Source: SZUA-309 sp965230005 (GTDB taxonomy: Bacteria; Pseudomonadota; Gammaproteobacteria; Pseudomonadales; Azotimanducaceae). Taken from it: a stretch of DNA of 64,000 nt. The stretch covers positions 1,488,001-1,552,000 of the forward strand of contig OZ245934.1 in NCBI GenBank assembly GCA_965230005.1. The letters run 5' to 3'. Both the position numbers and the translations under genes were made by a program. Below the pieces are notes generated by a model that was not told the origin of the DNA, did no database searches, and was given only the letters and a program-made list of their open reading frames with translations. Of the stretch, positions 53,409 through 61,830 are shown piece by piece; the stretch's first letter is position 1; every line of letters begins with the position of its first letter.

Positions 53409-54350
53409 ATGGTGCTGGACCCGCGGATTCATGTGTCGCTCGAGCACCTGCGCAGTCTCCGGGGCCCCGCCGCCGGGCTCAGCTTTCTGCCCCGGCAGCC
53501 GTCCCGGAGCGCGCTGAATGGTCGACACCATTCCCGACTGCGTGGGCGCGGCTTGAACTTCGAAGAGCTGCGTGACTACCTGCCAGGCGACGACGTTCGC
53601 GCCATCGACTGGAAGACGACGGCCCGCACCGGTAAACCCCATGTGCGCGTCTTTACGGAAGAACGTGATCGCCCCGCTCTGCTGGTCGTGGACCAGCGCA
53701 TGAGCATGTTCTATGGCAGCGTGCGCAACCTGAAGTCCGTGACAGCGGCAGAAGCTGCCGCCCTCGCCGCCTTCAGGATCCTGCATGCCGGTGACCGGGT
53801 GGGCGGCATCGTCTTCACGGAGGAAGATCGCGTCGAGTTTGCACCGCGGCGCAGCGAGCGAACGGTCTTCGCGTTCCTCGAAGCCATCAGCCGCGCCAAC
53901 CGCTCCCTCCAGGCAGACAAACCAGTCAACGCCAGAGCGGGGAGCCTGAACGGCGTTCTGGAAGCCGTGGGCCGCCTCGCCCACCACGATCACATGGTCA
54001 TCATCCTTTCAGACTTCGACGGCATCGACGAGCACACCGAACGCCATCTGGGCGGAATCGCCGCCCACAACGACCTCATCCTCGGCCTCGTTTTCGATCC
54101 CTCGGCCCGGGCCCTGCCCAATCAGCCGGAAGCCGTACTGGGCGACGGTACCCGTCAGGCCCTCGTCAACTTCGGCGATCCGGAGGTTCTTCAGGCGGTG
54201 AATGCGGTCTCTGCCGGTCGTCTCGAGCGCATCGAAGCCTGGCAGCGACGCATCAACCTGTCGCTGCTGCCCCTCTCGGCCGGCGCCGACACCCTCGAAC
54301 AGTTGCGCACGCTGCTTGCCGCGGCAGCACCGGAGCGACGTATCCGATGA
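53409..54350 (+). CDS. DUF58 (VWA-like) protein of the MoxR operon
   Basis: Predicted 313-residue cytosolic protein. The DUF58 signature R-D-Y-L-P-G-D-D-V-R-A-I-D-W-K is present near residue 60, followed by V-D-Q-R-M-S-M, a degenerate VWA/MIDAS core. ATG 53409 is 7 bases after the MoxR stop. DUF58 proteins are standard partners of MoxR ATPases; molecular role unknown. Its end overlaps the DUF4381 gene by ATGA. Confidence 0.92.
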   Translation: MVLDPRIHVSLEHLRSLRGPAAGLSFLPRQPSRSALNGRHHSRLRGRGLNFEELRDYLPGDDVRAIDWKTTARTGKPHVRVFTEERDRPALLVVDQRMSMFYGSVRNLKSVTAAEAAALAAFRILHAGDRVGGIVFTEEDRVEFAPRRSERTVFAFLEAISRANRSLQADKPVNARAGSLNGVLEAVGRLAHHDHMVIILSDFDGIDEHTERHLGGIAAHNDLILGLVFDPSARALPNQPEAVLGDGTRQALVNFGDPEVLQAVNAVSAGRLERIEAWQRRINLSLLPLSAGADTLEQLRTLLAAAAPERRIR

Positions 54351-54829
54351 ACGACTATGAAGGACTGAACCTGCCGGAGCTGCTGGCGCGTCTCCACGAT
54401 ATCGTCGAGCCGGATCCCATCTCCTGGCTGCCGGTAACAAGCGGCTGGTGGTTACTCGCCGTGTGGTTGAGTGCCGTTCTCGCGCTTTCCGCGCTGGCCC
54501 TGCGCCGCCGGTACCAGCGGAACCGCTATCGCCGCATCGCCCTCGCCCGTGTCGATGAAATTCTGGCCGGATCTTCGCAGCCCGTTGCAGAGCTGGCCAT
54601 CCTTCTCAAACAGACGGCGCTGGCCGCCTACCCGCGCCGGCGCGTCGCAGCGCTCCATGGCTCAGCCTGGAGCGACTTTCTGGTCGAAGTCACGCGACAG
54701 GATCCCCTCGTGCAACGGACGGCACCGAAGATCGTTGCGGCCGCCTACGATCCTGGCCTCGCGGATTCGGCGGCCAACGCCGAAATCGCCGATGGGGTAC
54801 GTCGCTGGATTCGGCGCCATCGTGCTTGA
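54347..54829 (+). CDS. DUF4381 membrane protein of the MoxR operon
   Basis: Predicted 160-residue protein with one hydrophobic helix (W-L-L-A-V-W-L-S-A-V-L-A-L-S-A-L-A-L) near residue 45 and a polar rest with I-A-L-A-R-V-D-E-I. The D-P-I-S-W-L-P segment before the helix is characteristic of DUF4381. The ATG overlaps the DUF58 stop by ATGA. It probably anchors part of the Bat-like complex in the inner membrane. Confidence 0.88.
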   Translation: MNDYEGLNLPELLARLHDIVEPDPISWLPVTSGWWLLAVWLSAVLALSALALRRRYQRNRYRRIALARVDEILAGSSQPVAELAILLKQTALAAYPRRRVAALHGSAWSDFLVEVTRQDPLVQRTAPKIVAAAYDPGLADSAANAEIADGVRRWIRRHRA

Positions 54830-55805
54830 ACTCGCTCAACCCTGGGCCCTGCTTGCCCTACCCTTACCGCTGTTCATCTGGTGGCTGGCACCACCGCGCC
54901 GCAAAACGGCAACGGCCCTGCGCGTCCCCTTCTTTCAGACGCTGATCGAAGCGGCCGGCGCCGACCCGCGGCAGGGTTCCGCAATCCTGAGCCGCAGCAT
55001 CTGGCAGACTCTGGTCCTGACGGCGATCTGGGCAAGCCTCGTGGTTGGCCTCGCGGAGCCGCGCTGGGTCGGGGAGCCCATTGTCCGCACGGAAACTGCG
55101 CGTGACATCATGCTCGCCGTGGATCTGTCCGGCTCCATGGACACGAGGGATTTTCCGGGAGAAGACGGCAGTCAGGTCGCCCGCTTCGATGCCGTGCAAC
55201 GTGTCGTGAGCCGTTTCGTTGCCGAACGGGAGAGCGATCGCATTGGCCTCATCGTGTTCGGAGACCGCGCCTATCTGCAGCTGCCCTTCACCCGGGATCT
55301 GACCACGGCAGACGCACTCGTCAAACTCATGCAGGTAGGCATGGCGGGGCCGCGGACGGCGCTGGGCGACGCCATCGGTCTGTCGCTCCATGCCTTCGCG
55401 TCGAGTGCTGTTGACGAGCGGATACTCATCCTGCTGACCGACGGCAATGATACGGCGAGCCGCATGACGCCCATCAACGCATCGGACATTGCCGCGCAGC
55501 GGGGCGTGGAGATTCACACCATCGGCATCGGCGACGAGGATGCCAGTGGCGAAGATCGCGTTGACTTCGCAACCCTCAACGCCATCGCTGAGCGTACCGG
55601 CGGCACCTTTCAGAGAGCCGAAGACGAGGCCGCCCTGGCAGCCGTCTATGGTGCCATCGATGCAGCGACCGCAGCCGACGTACGCACCGAGTCCTGGCGC
55701 CCTCGACGCTCCCTCGTGGTCTGGCCAGCCGCCTTTGCGCTGCTCCTGGCAATGCTCTACTGCAGCCTCGCCCTGCTGACGTTGCGGCGGGACGCGCCCG
55801 CATGA
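54822..55805 (+). CDS. BatA-like VWA-domain membrane protein
   Basis: Predicted 327-residue inner-membrane protein: two N-terminal helices (L-A-L-P-L-P-L-F-I-W and the one at about 62-77), a von Willebrand A domain, and a C-terminal helix. The metal (MIDAS) motif D101-L-S103-G-S105 is complete, with later T-D-G-N-D-T. The GTG at 54822, overlapping the previous gene by 8 bases, gives the family-type start L-E-L-A-Q-P-W; ATG 54792 is an alternative. It is the first of two VWA genes in the operon. Bat proteins affect stress tolerance or envelope assembly in other bacteria. Confidence 0.88.
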   Translation: MLELAQPWALLALPLPLFIWWLAPPRRKTATALRVPFFQTLIEAAGADPRQGSAILSRSIWQTLVLTAIWASLVVGLAEPRWVGEPIVRTETARDIMLAVDLSGSMDTRDFPGEDGSQVARFDAVQRVVSRFVAERESDRIGLIVFGDRAYLQLPFTRDLTTADALVKLMQVGMAGPRTALGDAIGLSLHAFASSAVDERILILLTDGNDTASRMTPINASDIAAQRGVEIHTIGIGDEDASGEDRVDFATLNAIAERTGGTFQRAEDEAALAAVYGAIDAATAADVRTESWRPRRSLVVWPAAFALLLAMLYCSLALLTLRRDAPA

Positions 55806-56791
55806 ACCTCGAGCTGTTTCACTTTCTACGCCCGCTCTGGCTGCTCGCACTGCCAGCGATTGGACTGTGCTGGTGGCTGCTGCGCCGCAGAGAAAAACAC
55901 GCTGACGGGGTGAAGCTCCGGATCGCACCGCACCTCAAAGAAGCGCTCACGGTACGCCCGAAAAACGTGCGCTCAGTCGAACCCATCGACAGCCTGGCGC
56001 TGACGCTCTGTCTGCTTGCTCTGGCGGCGGCGGGACCCACCTTCAGCCGCACCGTCAGCCCCTGGTTCGCCGAGGGGGCGCCGCTGGTGATTGCCATGGA
56101 GGTAACCGATTCCATGCGGAGCAACGACGTGGCACCCACGCGCCTCGATCGCGCCCGTTTCAAGGTCCTCGATCTGATCCGTGCAAGAACCGGTGCGCGA
56201 ACGGCGATCATCGCCTATGCCGGTAGCGCGCACATCCTGGTGCCGCCGAGCAGCGACCTGGCCGTATTGAAACCGCTCCTGGAGAGCCTGGATCCGGCCA
56301 TCATGCCGACCACCGGCACGGACGCGGCCCGGGTGCTGCCGCTGGCTGTGGAACTGCTCGGCGCCGAGGCCGCCCTCGGAACCATCCTGTTCGTGAACGA
56401 CGGCTTCGAGACAGACGACGTTGCGGCCATCCAGGCCTTCGAAGCCGAGCCCGGCCGGCCCGGTTTGCAGGCCCTCGTAATCGGCACACCGGAAGGCGGC
56501 GTTGCCCTGCTCCCCGATGGCACGCCGGCCTTGAACGCGGACGGCGGCCGGGTCGAAACGGCCCTCGATCGGTCGCTGCTCGACCGCATGGCGCGGGCTA
56601 CGGCCATGACCATCGTTCGCATGCAACCCGACGACTCTGACGTGGCCCGACTGCTTCGAGCCATGCGTTCGCAGCTGCTCCTTGCCGACGATCCGAGCGC
56701 GGAGTGGGAAGACCGCGGCGGCTGGCTGCTCTGGCCCGCGGCTTTGCTGTGTGTCTTCTGGTTCCGGCGCGGCTGGACCTTGCCGTCATGA
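55802..56791 (+). CDS. BatB-like VWA-domain membrane protein with degenerate MIDAS
   Basis: Predicted 329-residue inner-membrane protein of the same layout as the upstream gene. At the metal site it has E100-V-T102-D-S104 instead of D-x-S-x-S, so divalent metal binding may be weakened or absent. ATG overlaps the BatA-like stop by ATGA. The C-terminal helix (L-L-W-P-A-A-L-L-C-V-F-W-F) is present. It likely pairs with the BatA-like protein, one metal-competent and one not. Confidence 0.87.
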   Translation: MNLELFHFLRPLWLLALPAIGLCWWLLRRREKHADGVKLRIAPHLKEALTVRPKNVRSVEPIDSLALTLCLLALAAAGPTFSRTVSPWFAEGAPLVIAMEVTDSMRSNDVAPTRLDRARFKVLDLIRARTGARTAIIAYAGSAHILVPPSSDLAVLKPLLESLDPAIMPTTGTDAARVLPLAVELLGAEAALGTILFVNDGFETDDVAAIQAFEAEPGRPGLQALVIGTPEGGVALLPDGTPALNADGGRVETALDRSLLDRMARATAMTIVRMQPDDSDVARLLRAMRSQLLLADDPSAEWEDRGGWLLWPAALLCVFWFRRGWTLPS

Positions 56792-57459
56792 CCAGCGTCA
56801 CGACCAGAGGCAAAGCTGCAGACACCCGGACACGAACGCTGCCGCTGCGCACGCAGCTCCTGGCCGTGACGGTCATTGCGGCGGCGGCGCTGTTTGTTCT
56901 GGCCGAGCGTGAGGGCAGTTTCCTCGGCCTCTGGCTCAGCAACGATCAACAGGCCATGCGCGCCTTTCAGGCCCGGGACTATGCGGCCGCCGCGGCGCGT
57001 TTCGATGACAATGGCTGGCGCGGAGTCGCCGCCTATCGCGCGGGCCAGTACCAGGACGCCGCCGCCAGCTTCGGTCGGTCACCGACCGCCGTTGGTTTCT
57101 TCAACCGCGGCAATGCGCTCATGAAAGCCTTTGACTATGGCGGCGCCATCTCGAGCTTCGAGCAAGCCGTCCGGGAAGCACCCGACTGGACGGAAGCCAT
57201 CGAAAACCTGGCCCTGGCCCGCTATACGAAGGCCTACATCGAAGGCGCCCGGGAGGAGAGCGGCACCGGCGGAAAACTCGGCGCCGACGAGACCGTTTTC
57301 GACGCCACGACCGAGCGCGGGGAACAGGTTCAGGTTGACCGCAGCAGCACACTGGCCGCGGAATCTGCTGAGAAGTGGATGCGCACGGTCGATACAGAAA
57401 CCGCGCAGTTCCTCAGATCCCGCTTTCTGCTCGAGGCGACTCAGGAGCCGCGGCAATGA
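56788..57459 (+). CDS. TPR-containing membrane protein (BatC-like)
   Basis: Predicted 223-residue protein with one hydrophobic helix (residues 24-42) and a periplasmic or cytosolic region containing about two to three TPR-like repeats: A-M-R-A-F-Q-A-R-D-Y-A-A-A-A and F-N-R-G-N-A-L-M. The charged tail may bind a partner. ATG 56788 overlaps the previous stop. Position between the VWA genes and BatD identifies it as the BatC counterpart. Confidence 0.85.
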   Translation: MTSVTTRGKAADTRTRTLPLRTQLLAVTVIAAAALFVLAEREGSFLGLWLSNDQQAMRAFQARDYAAAAARFDDNGWRGVAAYRAGQYQDAAASFGRSPTAVGFFNRGNALMKAFDYGGAISSFEQAVREAPDWTEAIENLALARYTKAYIEGAREESGTGGKLGADETVFDATTERGEQVQVDRSSTLAAESAEKWMRTVDTETAQFLRSRFLLEATQEPRQ

Positions 57460-58754
57460 GCAGATGGTCCTCCGCATTCCTGCGTTGCATCGGCCTGTTC
57501 GCAATACTGCCTGCCATCGAGGTGATTGCTGCCGACGCGCAGCCCATCGTGCGCCTGAGCCTCGAGGAAAACCGCATTACCGTCGGCGAGTCCGTGCGCA
57601 TGCGCCTGACCCTCCTGGTACCGACCTGGCAGCCCAGCCCGCCGATTTATCCCAGTTTCGAAGTGCCGAACGGCATCACCCGCCTGCCGCCGGACAGCTC
57701 CTATCCGACCACGGAACGCATCGGCGGGGAGACCTGGTCCGGTATCGTCCGCAGCTACCAGTTCTATCCGCTCCTCGCCGCCGACTATCGCCTTGGCGGC
57801 GGGACGCTGCGCATCACCTGGGCCAATCCCGGTAAGGAAGCCTTCGTGGCGGATGTGCCGGTCCCTGAGGTCATGCTGGAAGCGCGGGTGCCGGAGGGCG
57901 CGGTCAACCTCGAGCCATTCCTCGCCGGTACAGAACTGCGCTTCACACGCACCGTGTCCGGCACCACGGAAGTGCTCCAGGTGGGAGAAGCGCTGGTCGT
58001 CGACTACGAGGCAAGCCTCGATGGCATGCCGGCCCTGTTCCTGCCGGAGCTCGCGCCCGAAATGGCTATATCAGGCGTGAAGCGCTACGCCGACGAACCC
58101 GTGCTGGACGATGGGCCCCCGGCCAGCCGCCAGGAGCGGATCAGCCTGATCCCATCCCGCCCCGGAGAATTCGAGGTGCCAGGGCGCCGTCTTGCCTGGT
58201 GGAACACAAAGACTGAGGAAGTGGTCGTCACCGAGGTACCCGCCCTCTTCGTCACGGTGGCCGGCCCCCCTGCAGAGGCAACTGAAACACCGCCGGTGCC
58301 ATCGCGGCCGCTCTGGCCCTGGGCCGTCGCGTTCCTGATGCTGCTCACCGGCGCATGGCTGGCGCTGCCGAGGTTGCGCCAGGCAATGACAGCGCGGCAG
58401 ACACAGCGGGCTGCCGCCAGGCGCGCCTATGAAGCATCGGAAGCCTGGGCCTTCGCGGCGCTCAACGCGGCGCTCAATGCGGACGAGCCCGGCCCCATTT
58501 ACGAAGCAGCGGTCCGCTGGCTGGAACGGCTGGAGCCGGGGATGGATCTCAGGCGCTTTGCGCTGCGGAGTGGTTCACCCCGGCTGCTGGAAGCCGTCGA
58601 TGCGCTGAGCGAAGGTCTCTACGGCACAGAGTCAGGCGCTGCAGCAGCCTTCGAGGCATCAACGTTTCGCAGGGAATTGCCTGGGGCACGGCAGGCTTTT
58701 CTTGCCGCAGGAGAGCGAGGGGCACAGAACGGCTTACCCGCACTGAATCCCTGA
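57456..58754 (+). CDS. BatD-like exported protein
   Basis: Predicted 432-residue protein with a signal peptide (ends near I-A-A-D-A), a periplasmic region of beta-sandwich domains, a membrane helix (W-A-V-A-F-L-M-L-L-T-G-A-W-L-A-L) near residue 300, and a cytosolic helical tail. The N-terminal V-R-L-S-L-E-E-N-R-I-T-V-G-E-S-V-R matches BatD/BAM proteins. ATG overlaps the TPR gene by ATGA. Last gene of the operon. Confidence 0.88.
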   Translation: MSRWSSAFLRCIGLFAILPAIEVIAADAQPIVRLSLEENRITVGESVRMRLTLLVPTWQPSPPIYPSFEVPNGITRLPPDSSYPTTERIGGETWSGIVRSYQFYPLLAADYRLGGGTLRITWANPGKEAFVADVPVPEVMLEARVPEGAVNLEPFLAGTELRFTRTVSGTTEVLQVGEALVVDYEASLDGMPALFLPELAPEMAISGVKRYADEPVLDDGPPASRQERISLIPSRPGEFEVPGRRLAWWNTKTEEVVVTEVPALFVTVAGPPAEATETPPVPSRPLWPWAVAFLMLLTGAWLALPRLRQAMTARQTQRAAARRAYEASEAWAFAALNAALNADEPGPIYEAAVRWLERLEPGMDLRRFALRSGSPRLLEAVDALSEGLYGTESGAAAAFEASTFRRELPGARQAFLAAGERGAQNGLPALNP

Positions 58755-58782
58755 GCATTCGCCCCGGCTGCAGCGCCGGAGC

Positions 58783-59163
58783 TCAAGCGTCGTCGGGCCG
58801 AATCGCGTTGTTGATCCGTTGCCCGACTGGCGCCTCCACGGCGCAGTCGAAGACCTCGGCAACGGCAGGCAGGTGTCGACAGGCATATTCGAGCTGTGTG
58901 ACCGTCAGAGCCTGCATGCGGCCATCGTTATCGTGAGGCTCCGTCACCACGTGATCGGTTTCGATGTGCACGCGCAGCCAGCGCGACAGATTCTGCTTCG
59001 AGATTCCGGTGTTTGCGGATATGTCGGCCACGGTCAGTTCGCGCCCTTCCCGATAGGCGCGGAGGCCGTAGGTGGTGGCGAGCACCTCACCCAGCGTCCG
59101 TGACTGTCCGAAACGCTCGACCAGCACCCGAAGCACCTTCTCGAGTTCGAGATCCGGAGACAT
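58783..59163 (-). CDS. Small helix-turn-helix protein
   Basis: Predicted 126-residue protein. A winged-helix-like core has R-E-L-T-V-A-D-I-S-A-N-T-G-I-S-K-Q-N-L-S, with the recognition helix followed by a wing T-E-P-H-D-N-D-G-R. The ATG at 59163 is used; the TTG two codons upstream is less likely. It resembles one half of the 49099 protein. Cytosolic regulator, target unknown. Convergent with the Bat operon end. Confidence 0.78.
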   Translation of the reverse strand: MSPDLELEKVLRVLVERFGQSRTLGEVLATTYGLRAYREGRELTVADISANTGISKQNLSRWLRVHIETDHVVTEPHDNDGRMQALTVTQLEYACRHLPAVAEVFDCAVEAPVGQRINNAIRPDDA

Positions 59164-59303
59164 GAGCAACCATCCCTGGCAAGTTCGAGGGCAGTCTCCC
59201 GGATGGTCGCAGAGATCTCAATGTTTTCGCGATGCCGGGCATCCGCGGCGTGATGCCGGTCTCAGCACCCGCTCCACAGCGCCCTGGGGAACACGCACGA
59301 CGA

Positions 59304-60560
59304 TCAACCGGTCACGCGCAGCACTTCCGCCTGATACCGTTTTCCCCGCTCGTTCATGAAATCGAGGGTGTGCAGCGCCGTCGGCACAAAGGCAAAGCCG
59401 ATACGCCGCTCCGGATGCCACTGAAACAGTGATCCACCGAGCCCCATCCAGCCGAAGAACCCTTCGCGACCCCGATTGAACGCACGCTCCATGGGCGAGG
59501 CGTCAGGCCCTGGCGAATTGAAAGTGGCCAGGCCACCCTGGGTGAACGTGGTCGGCAGACTGCCCATCTTTCTGAACTCCGGCGCAGCGTGCGCCGCCTG
59601 CCACGCTTCCCGGGACAGAAAACTGCGATTCTCCCAGACGCCGCCGTTGGCCATCATGGCCGCAGTTTTCGCGAGCCCTCGAGCGCTGCAGTGGGCGTTC
59701 GCTGAGGGGGTTTCTCCGGCGGCAACTTCCGCCAGGTTGAACGCGTCGACGGCATCCAGGCCGGCGAACGGTGGCGGTGCGCCACGCCGGGTGCCCTTGC
59801 GGATCGATGGCACCACGTTGGCCACGCGCCGGCCCAGTTCGACAAAACTGTGCTCCACCCCCCGGATCGAAGCTGGTCGCAGACTCTGCTTCACGTGATA
59901 GCCGAAGCCGATCTGTTTCACTGGCGCCGTCCGACGGCGCTCCGCCCCGGAGACCCCGATATGCACGTCGGCGTCGAGTTCGGTTCTGAGAAACTCGCCG
60001 ATGGTCCGACCTTCAGGGTGAGCCCGGCGGAACACTTCGTTGGCTATCCATCCCCGGGTGAGCGCGTGGTACTCGCGACGGCCGTCGTCGACATCGCGAT
60101 ACTTGAGCGACTGCTGTTCGATCACCGCCCCGACCCGATTGTTGCGGATGTTTTCTGTGGAGAGGTCTTCCGGCGCCAGGGAGGTATCAAACGCCGCCAT
60201 CCCGCCTTCGTGACGCATCAGTTCGGCAACGGTGAGCTCTTCCTTGCCATTGACCGCGAACTCAGGCCAGAGGGACGCAATCGTGCTGCTGTAGTCCAGG
60301 TAGCCACCCGAAACCAGCCAGGCGATGGCGATCGCTTCCAGGCTTTTTCCGCTGCTGAATACGTTGATCAGCGAATCCGGTCCGAACTCCGAGTCGTCAA
60401 CGGGAGCCGCCCAGAGATCCACCACCATTTCATCGCCCACATAAACGCACAGCTGCGCTTTTTCTTCCGCCAGCATGCTCATGTTGCGCTCAAAGAGCTT
60501 CTGCACCGATTCGAAGCCCGGCTTTACTTCACCGGCCGACCGCAACGATCCGAACTTCAT
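59304..60560 (-). CDS. Serine hydrolase of the beta-lactamase/class C (EstB-like) fold
   Basis: Predicted 418-residue cytosolic esterase or amidase. The catalytic S69-S-G-K72 is the SxxK motif and Y164-H-A is the Tyr motif, as in EstB-type esterases rather than true beta-lactamases; no signal peptide is present. Later G-W-M-G-L-G-G-S-L-F is the third conserved block. ATG 60560. It is upstream of a histidine phosphatase by about 58 bases on the same strand. Substrate, probably a small ester, unknown. Confidence 0.87.
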   Translation of the reverse strand: MKFGSLRSAGEVKPGFESVQKLFERNMSMLAEEKAQLCVYVGDEMVVDLWAAPVDDSEFGPDSLINVFSSGKSLEAIAIAWLVSGGYLDYSSTIASLWPEFAVNGKEELTVAELMRHEGGMAAFDTSLAPEDLSTENIRNNRVGAVIEQQSLKYRDVDDGRREYHALTRGWIANEVFRRAHPEGRTIGEFLRTELDADVHIGVSGAERRRTAPVKQIGFGYHVKQSLRPASIRGVEHSFVELGRRVANVVPSIRKGTRRGAPPPFAGLDAVDAFNLAEVAAGETPSANAHCSARGLAKTAAMMANGGVWENRSFLSREAWQAAHAAPEFRKMGSLPTTFTQGGLATFNSPGPDASPMERAFNRGREGFFGWMGLGGSLFQWHPERRIGFAFVPTALHTLDFMNERGKRYQAEVLRVTG

Positions 60561-60617
60561 CTATGCCACTCTCCTCAGTCCGATCGCTGCCCGTCGCACA
60601 TCGACGAGCACCCACCG

Positions 60618-61208
60618 TCAGCCCTGCACTTCCCGCAGATGCACCGCTTCGTTGAGCGTGATCACGGTACGCTCCCCGCTCCGCGCGCACTGATAGCGGT
60701 TGATGCTCGTGTAGTCGGGATTGAAGAACATGCGCGGCGAGAAACCAATGACGTGCGCTGTCCAGACGTTGATCACACCGCCGTGGCAGGTGACGGCGAC
60801 GCGCTTGCCCGGATGATCGTTGACGATGGTCTCGAGCGTTTCGATGACCGTGTTGCTGAACTGATCGAAGTCGACGTCCAGGTCGCCTTTCATCATCTTC
60901 AGCCAGCGGTCGTAGTCGATTTCTTTCAGCTTCTCGACCGGCACATAGGCATCGGACTTTCGATCGAACTCCACGACCCCTTCCCGGGGCTCGATGTCGA
61001 GCCCCTGAGCCCGCGCCAGCGGCTGCGCGGTTTCGAAGGCGCGCACCATGGGACTGGAGTAGAGATGATCGATGGCCTCCTGCTGGAGCCAGGTTGCCAT
61101 ACGATCTGCCTGCGTGCGGCCAATGTCGGATAACGGTGGATCGGCTGGCGTGCCGTCTTCCGTCTCCACGTGTTTCGGCAAACCATGCCGGATCAATAGA
61201 AGTTCCAT
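60618..61208 (-). CDS. Histidine phosphatase superfamily protein
   Basis: Predicted 196-residue cytosolic enzyme. The catalytic R7-H8-G motif is at the N terminus, L-Y-S-S-P-M-V-R-A-F-E-T-A holds the second Arg, and V-T-C-H-G-G-V-I near residue 145 provides the second His. This is a complete RHG set, as in phosphoglycerate mutase-like phosphatases. ATG 61208. It precedes the serine hydrolase on the same strand, possibly one transcript. Substrate unknown. Confidence 0.9.
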   Translation of the reverse strand: MELLLIRHGLPKHVETEDGTPADPPLSDIGRTQADRMATWLQQEAIDHLYSSPMVRAFETAQPLARAQGLDIEPREGVVEFDRKSDAYVPVEKLKEIDYDRWLKMMKGDLDVDFDQFSNTVIETLETIVNDHPGKRVAVTCHGGVINVWTAHVIGFSPRMFFNPDYTSINRYQCARSGERTVITLNEAVHLREVQG

Positions 61209-61307
61209 GGCCTATAGATAGCACGTGTGGGGAAGCGACAGAAGCCGCAGGACTGGCATGGCAGGCCGCACTACCGGTACGCTCTCCCCGGGATGTAGGA
61301 GACCCGC

Positions 61308-61823
61308 ATGAAACTGCTGCTTAAAGGCCTGCTCGGCCTCGTTGTGCTCATCGCCGTCGGACTCACCGCGCTCCTGATCGGCGCCCGCTTCGCTGACGGC
61401 CCCCTGGAGATCATGGCCGGCGGCCCGTTCCAGAGTGGCGAGCGCTACGAAGGTCCAGAACCCAGCTGGGAAGCACTCAAGGACACCGTCACCGTCGAGT
61501 TTCAATCGCTGGAGCCGGCGCGGTCGAGAACCACCTGGATTGCCGTGCACGACGGGCGCCTGTTCATTCCCAGTGGGTACATGACCACCTGGTGGGGAAA
61601 AATCTGGAAGAAGTGGCCCATCGAGGCAGAGCAGGACGGGCGTATCATTCTTCGCGCCAACGGCAAGCTCTACGACCGTGAACTGGTCCGCATCACCGAA
61701 GGGCCCGAGCTCGAGCCGGTGCTCGCTGAGCTGGGTCGGAAATACGGCGGGGGCGCCCCTTTCCCACCGGAAGCGGTATCGAGCGGCTATCTGTGGATCT
61801 TCGAGCTGACGCCGCGCAGCTGA
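61308..61823 (+). CDS. Membrane-anchored protein of unknown function
   Basis: Predicted 171-residue protein with one N-terminal helix (L-L-L-K-G-L-L-G-L-V-V-L-I-A-V-G) and a periplasmic beta-rich domain. W-I-A-V-H-D-G-R-L-F-I-P-S-G followed by W-W-G-K-I-W-K-K-W-P resembles loops of split-barrel proteins, but this is only a look-alike. TAGGAG lies 6 bases upstream of the ATG. Convergent with the DNA ligase gene. No function proposed. Confidence 0.75.
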   Translation: MKLLLKGLLGLVVLIAVGLTALLIGARFADGPLEIMAGGPFQSGERYEGPEPSWEALKDTVTVEFQSLEPARSRTTWIAVHDGRLFIPSGYMTTWWGKIWKKWPIEAEQDGRIILRANGKLYDRELVRITEGPELEPVLAELGRKYGGGAPFPPEAVSSGYLWIFELTPRS

Positions 61824-61830
61824 TCACTGC

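Noticed and set aside
59850..61133. 427-codon plus-strand open frame opposite the serine hydrolase and phosphatase
   Set aside because: Spans two real minus-strand genes and their gap and lacks any domain or ribosome-binding site.
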